Source: Pseudomonas sp. (lineage in GTDB: Bacteria; Pseudomonadota; Gammaproteobacteria; Pseudomonadales; Pseudomonadaceae). From it: a DNA stretch of 10,417 bases. Below are positions 6,731 through 10,417 of the stretch, piece by piece (the stretch's first letter is position 1; each line of letters begins with the position of its first letter). Below the pieces are notes generated by a model, which saw nothing but the letters and a program-made list of their open reading frames with translations, was not told the origin of the DNA and did not search any database. The position numbers were made by a program, and so were the translations under genes. The DNA lies in the NCBI GenBank assembly GCA_007117785.1, contig SKFV01000239.1, forward strand, positions 1 to 10,417, given 5' to 3'.

Positions 6731-6997
6731 ATGACAGGCTTTATCGACATGCTGCGCAATATTACCCCCGAAATTTATGCCAGCCTCAAGCAGGCGGTTG
6801 AGATCGGTAAATGGCCGGATGGCCGCAAACTGACCAGCGAGCAGAAAGAGCTCTGTTTGCAGGCCATGATTGCCTGGGAAACCGATAACCTGCCGGAAGA
6901 AGAGCGTACCGGCTACATGGGGCCGCAGAGCTGCAAGTCGCAGCAAAAGGACGTGCCCAACATCCTGTTTTCCACCGGCTCGGACACCCTGCACTGA
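6731..6997 (+). CDS. yeaC: YeaC family small protein (DUF1315)
   Basis: This 88-aa soluble protein has the family core as I remember it from E. coli YeaC: PEIYASLKQAVEIGKWPDG (positions 12-30) followed by LTSEQKELCLQ. The C-terminal part contains a GYMGP turn and a polar tail. No enzymatic or nucleic-acid-binding motif is visible, and the family has no established function known to me. The ATG at 6731 is preferred because CGGAG (6719-6723) is suitably spaced and the family begins just before the MLRNITPE segment. The in-frame ATG at 6683 would add 16 non-conserved-looking residues lying over the intergenic hairpin. Its stop overlaps the next start by one base (TGATG), so translation of the DUF2797 gene is probably coupled to it. 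Confidence 0.88.
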   Translation: MTGFIDMLRNITPEIYASLKQAVEIGKWPDGRKLTSEQKELCLQAMIAWETDNLPEEERTGYMGPQSCKSQQKDVPNILFSTGSDTLH

Positions 6998-7830
6998 TGG
7001 CTTTGATGCAAGCGAGCGGCGCGGTTCGCAAGATGGTCGGCAGTCTGGCAGAGCCGGTTGCCTATCAGTTGCCGATTGGTGACGAACAGGTGCCGATGAA
7101 CGAGTGGCTGGGTAAAACGGTCAGTCTCAGGGCGCTGGGCGATATTCACTGCGTACATTGCGGGCGGCGGACCAATAAAAGCTTCAATCAGGGCTATTGC
7201 TATCCGTGCTTCAAAAAGCTCGCGCAGTGCGATACCTGCATCATGAGTCCGGAAAAGTGTCACTATGCCGAGGGCACTTGCCGTGAACCGGCCTGGGGTG
7301 AGCAGTTCTGCATGACCGAGCATGTCGTCTATCTGGCCAACTCCTCCGGTCTCAAGGTCGGCATTACCCGTGCCAGCCAGATACCCACCCGCTGGATTGA
7401 CCAGGGTGCCAGCCAGGCCTTGCCGATTCTGCGTGTGGCCACCCGGCAGCAATCCGGCCTGGTCGAGGATCTGATTCGCCAGCAGGTGGCGGACAAGACC
7501 AACTGGCGTACCCTGCTCAAGGGCGAGCCGCCGCAACTGGATATGCTGGCTGAACGAGACCGCTTGCTCGGGCCGGCTGCCGAGGGGATTGCCGAGTTGC
7601 AGCAACGTTTTGGCCTGCAGGCGATCCAGCCGTTGCTGGATGCTCAACCCTTGAGCATCAGTTACCCGGTGCTGGAATATGCCACCAAGCCGCAGTCGGC
7701 CAACCTTGAAAAGGAGCCGCTGCTGGAAGGTACCCTGCTCGGTATCAAGGGTCAGTATCTGTTACTGGATACGGCCGTCATCAATATTCGCAAGTACACG
7801 GCCTACAGTTTGTCGGTCAGTGTCAGTTAA
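6997..7830 (+). CDS. DUF2797 family protein, Cys-rich with GIY-YIG-like core
   Basis: This 277-aa protein matches what I know as the DUF2797 family, which has no assigned function. The N-terminal half carries two likely metal-binding clusters: Cys52-x2-Cys55 with Cys68-x2-Cys71, then Cys78-x2-Cys81, Cys88, Cys95 and Cys105. Directly after them comes HVVYLANSSGLKVGITR (109-125), then Arg132 and Glu157. The order Tyr - KVG - Arg - Glu resembles the catalytic core of GIY-YIG/T5orf172 nucleases, so a zinc-binding nucleic-acid enzyme is possible; this is inference. No membrane segment or signal peptide is seen. The ATG at 6997 overlaps the yeaC stop (TGATG). The ATG at 7006 (Met4) is an alternative start, since neither has a strong ribosome-binding site. 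pepN follows after 9 bases. Confidence 0.88.
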   Translation: MALMQASGAVRKMVGSLAEPVAYQLPIGDEQVPMNEWLGKTVSLRALGDIHCVHCGRRTNKSFNQGYCYPCFKKLAQCDTCIMSPEKCHYAEGTCREPAWGEQFCMTEHVVYLANSSGLKVGITRASQIPTRWIDQGASQALPILRVATRQQSGLVEDLIRQQVADKTNWRTLLKGEPPQLDMLAERDRLLGPAAEGIAELQQRFGLQAIQPLLDAQPLSISYPVLEYATKPQSANLEKEPLLEGTLLGIKGQYLLLDTAVINIRKYTAYSLSVSVS

Positions 7831-7839
7831 GGAATTATT

Positions 7840-10417
7840 ATGCGTACCGAACAACCGAAGACCATTTACCTCAAGGATTACCAGCAGCCTGACTACTGGA
7901 TCGACGAGACGCACCTGACCTTCGAGTTGTTCGAGGATCACGCCCTGGTTCACAGTCGTCTCAGCCTGCGGCGTAATACCGGGCAGGGCAAAAAACTGCC
8001 CTCCCTGGTGCTGGATGGTCAGCATCTGCAGCTGGTCAGTGTGGCGTTGGACGATGCCGAGTTGGACGAGGGCAGTTATCAGCTGGATGCCGATCACCTG
8101 ACACTTCAGCCACAGAGCACCGAATTCGAACTGGCAATCACTACCCGTATCGAGCCGCAGAACAATACTGCGCTGGAAGGGCTGTACAAATCCGGTGGTA
8201 TGTTCTGTACCCAGTGTGAAGCCGAGGGCTTCCGCAAGGTCACCTATTACCTGGATCGTCCGGATGTGATGAGCCGTTTTACCACCACGGTGATTGCCGA
8301 CCGGGCTGACTATCCGATCCTGCTCTCGAACGGTAACCCGATGGCCTCCGGCGAACATGAAGGAGGCCGCCATTGGGCAACCTGGGAAGACCCTTTCCCC
8401 AAGCCAGCCTATCTGTTTGCCCTGGTGGCGGGTGACCTGGTGCTGATTCAGGACAGCTTTACCACCATGAGTGGCCGTGAGATTGATTTGCGTATCTATG
8501 TCGAGCCGGAGAATCGCGAGCAATGCGGGCATGCCATGGACAGCCTGAAACGCTCCATGCGCTGGGATGAAGAGGTGTATGGCCGGGAATACGATCTGGA
8601 TATTTTCATGATCGTGGCGGTAAACGATTTCAACATGGGCGCGATGGAAAACAAGGGCCTGAATATTTTCAACTCCAGCTGCGTCCTGGCGCATCCGGAT
8701 ACCGCTACGGACCAGGCTTTCCAGCGGGTCGAGTCGGTGGTGGCGCACGAATATTTCCACAACTGGTCGGGCAATCGGGTGACCTGTCGTGACTGGTTCC
8801 AGCTGTCGCTGAAAGAGGGCTTCACTGTCCTTCGCGATTCGCAGTTCAGCGCCGACATGAACTCGGCGACGGTCAAGCGTATTGAAGATGTCACCTTTCT
8901 GCGCGCCAATCAGTTTGCCGAAGATGCCGGCCCTATGGCCCATCCAGTCAGGCCGGACTCCTTTATCGAGATTGCCAACTTTTACACCCTGACGGTGTAT
9001 GAAAAGGGCTCGGAAGTGGTTGGCATGCTGCACACCCTCTGCGGGCCGGAAGGTTTTCGCAAGGGTACTGACCTGTACTTCGAGCGGCATGATGGTGAGG
9101 CCGTGACCTGTGATGATTTTGTCAAGGCGATGGAAGATGCCAATGGCATGGATCTGACCCGCTTCAAGCGCTGGTATAGCCAGGCGGGTACCCCACGACT
9201 GGACATAGAAAGCCATTGGGATGCCGCTACTGGCGAATTCCGCTTGCTCTGCCGTCAAAGCTGTCCCCCTTCGCCGGGCCAGGCAGAGAAACAGCCACTG
9301 GTCATTCCGCTGCGTATGGCCTTGCTTGATAGTCAGGGTGCAGAAATGCCGCTGCAGTTGTCGGATGAAGCTGAATCACGTGGTAATGAAACCGTGTTGG
9401 CCGTGACCGAAGCGGAACAGGTGTTTGTCTTTACCGGACTGAGCGAAGAGCCGCTGCCATCGCTGCTGCGCGGCTTTTCCGCACCAGTGAAGATGACCTA
9501 TCCCTACAGCCGCGATGACCGGGTTTTTCTGGCCAAAAACGACCCGGATGGCTTCAATCGCTGGGAAGCCGCGCAGGCACTGGCTGTTGAAGTCATGCAG
9601 GGGCTGACGATCATGGCGCAGACCGGACGTCCGCTGATGCTGGATCAGCGCATGGTCGATGTCTATCGCACCGTGTTGAATGACCCTGAACTGGATCCCG
9701 CTATGGTGGCGGAAATTATCCGTTTGCCATCCGAAGCCTATCTGGTCGAGCTGGCGGAGCAGGCAGATATTGATGCCATCCACAAGGTACGTGAAGCCAT
9801 GCGCCTTGAGCTGGGATTGGCGCTGAAGGATGACATGTTGGCTGTCTGGCAGCGTCTGGCAGTGCCACAGCCTTACTCGCCGGATGCTGCCTCGGTGGCG
9901 CGGCGCAGTCTGAAAAATACCCTGCTTGGCTATCTCATGCTGACAGAGTCAGAAGAAGTGGTAGCAGCCTGTGTGCGTCAGTTTATCGAGGCCAACAACA
10001 TGACCGATCGTCAGGCTGCGCTGGTTGCTCTGGTCAATTCGCCTTATGAACAGCAGAAACAGGCCGCACTCACAGAGTTTGCTACCCAGTGGCAGAGTTA
10101 CCCATTGGTCATGGATCAGTGGTTCAGTGTGCAGGCGGCTTGCGGATTGCCGGGTGGATTGGAGCGGGTACTGGCGTTGATGCAGCACCCTGCCTTTAAT
10201 GTGCGTAATCCGAACAAGGTGCGCGCAGTGATAGGTGCCTTTGCCAATCAGAATCTGGTCAACTTCCACCGCATCGATGGCGCCGGTTACGTCTTTCTTG
10301 CTGAGCAGATCATTCAACTGAACAGCCTCAATCCACAGATCGCCGCAAGACTGATGACCCCGCTGACACGCTGGCGCAAATATGATCCGGCCCGTCAGGC
10401 ACTGATGCTGGAACAGC
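7840..10417 (+). CDS. pepN: Aminopeptidase N (3' end beyond the window)
   Basis: PepN is a cytosolic zinc metallopeptidase of the M1 family that removes N-terminal residues from peptides in the late steps of protein turnover. The frame is open for 859 codons to the right edge. The family is about 870-885 aa, so only about 25 residues appear to be missing. Domains follow E. coli PepN: an N-terminal beta domain (1 to about 195), a thermolysin-like catalytic domain (to about 450), a small beta domain (to about 550) and a helical C-terminal domain. The exopeptidase motif GAMEN is at 267-271. The zinc motif HEYFH is at 303-307 with third ligand Glu326 (18-residue spacing), catalytic Glu304 and transition-state Tyr387 in FYTLTVYEKG. 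AAGGA (7829-7833) precedes the ATG and overlaps the DUF2797 stop. All catalytic residues are intact. Confidence 0.97.
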   Translation, partial: MRTEQPKTIYLKDYQQPDYWIDETHLTFELFEDHALVHSRLSLRRNTGQGKKLPSLVLDGQHLQLVSVALDDAELDEGSYQLDADHLTLQPQSTEFELAITTRIEPQNNTALEGLYKSGGMFCTQCEAEGFRKVTYYLDRPDVMSRFTTTVIADRADYPILLSNGNPMASGEHEGGRHWATWEDPFPKPAYLFALVAGDLVLIQDSFTTMSGREIDLRIYVEPENREQCGHAMDSLKRSMRWDEEVYGREYDLDIFMIVAVNDFNMGAMENKGLNIFNSSCVLAHPDTATDQAFQRVESVVAHEYFHNWSGNRVTCRDWFQLSLKEGFTVLRDSQFSADMNSATVKRIEDVTFLRANQFAEDAGPMAHPVRPDSFIEIANFYTLTVYEKGSEVVGMLHTLCGPEGFRKGTDLYFERHDGEAVTCDDFVKAMEDANGMDLTRFKRWYSQAGTPRLDIESHWDAATGEFRLLCRQSCPPSPGQAEKQPLVIPLRMALLDSQGAEMPLQLSDEAESRGNETVLAVTEAEQVFVFTGLSEEPLPSLLRGFSAPVKMTYPYSRDDRVFLAKNDPDGFNRWEAAQALAVEVMQGLTIMAQTGRPLMLDQRMVDVYRTVLNDPELDPAMVAEIIRLPSEAYLVELAEQADIDAIHKVREAMRLELGLALKDDMLAVWQRLAVPQPYSPDAASVARRSLKNTLLGYLMLTESEEVVAACVRQFIEANNMTDRQAALVALVNSPYEQQKQAALTEFATQWQSYPLVMDQWFSVQAACGLPGGLERVLALMQHPAFNVRNPNKVRAVIGAFANQNLVNFHRIDGAGYVFLAEQIIQLNSLNPQIAARLMTPLTRWRKYDPARQALMLEQ

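Noticed and set aside
7762..9258. 498-codon open frame on the minus strand antisense to pepN
   Set aside because: It lies wholly opposite intact DUF2797 and pepN coding sequence. Its composition is rich in His, Gln, Arg and Gly with no recognisable domain, typical of a reverse-frame shadow in GC-rich DNA.
1..10417. Mobile element, prophage or defence island
   Set aside because: No transposase, integrase, terminal repeats or toxin/restriction genes. Genes are core-type with uniform coding style.

Overview
The window looks like an ordinary stretch of chromosome from a gammaproteobacterium of the Pseudomonas lineage. It has moderately high GC (roughly 55-60 % by eye), dense coding and short gaps. 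The gene order nadK - metallophosphoesterase - rhomboid protease - yeaC - DUF2797 - pepN is one I associate with Pseudomonas genomes; that is recall, not a search. A lower-GC relative such as the Halopseudomonas/P. pertucinogena group would fit, but this is inference. I see no insertion sequence, CRISPR array, tRNA or rRNA, integrase or abrupt change in composition.

Layout. Positions 1-2661 hold a minus-strand pair: a complete ABC exporter half-transporter (826-2661) and, overlapping its stop codon by 4 bases, a GTG-started exported alpha/beta-hydrolase-like protein that runs off the left edge (829-1). A good sigma70-like promoter (2694-2723) sits just upstream of the exporter. A 392-base divergent intergenic region (2662-3053) follows and carries several small palindromes, including a 10-bp-stem dyad at 2910-2940.

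From 3054 onward everything is on the plus strand: an unnamed 273-aa protein with a globular N-terminal half and a coiled-coil tail, NAD kinase (nadK), a PPP-type metallophosphoesterase, a GlpG-like rhomboid intramembrane protease, a small YeaC/DUF1315 protein, a Cys-rich DUF2797 protein, and aminopeptidase N (pepN), which is cut by the right edge about 25 residues short of its usual end. Gaps are 2 to 86 bases and one junction overlaps (TGATG), so this reads as one operon or a few overlapping transcripts. A second candidate promoter lies just before nadK (3877-3905).

How they fit together. The exporter and the secreted hydrolase are translationally linked and may serve one envelope function. 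The plus-strand set combines cofactor supply (NADP), phosphoester hydrolysis and proteolysis or peptide turnover (GlpG, PepN) with three poorly understood proteins. I see no obvious single pathway and no clear new defence or mobile system. The most interesting unexplained item is the DUF2797 protein: its Cys-rich N-terminal region is followed by a pattern resembling a GIY-YIG nuclease core.
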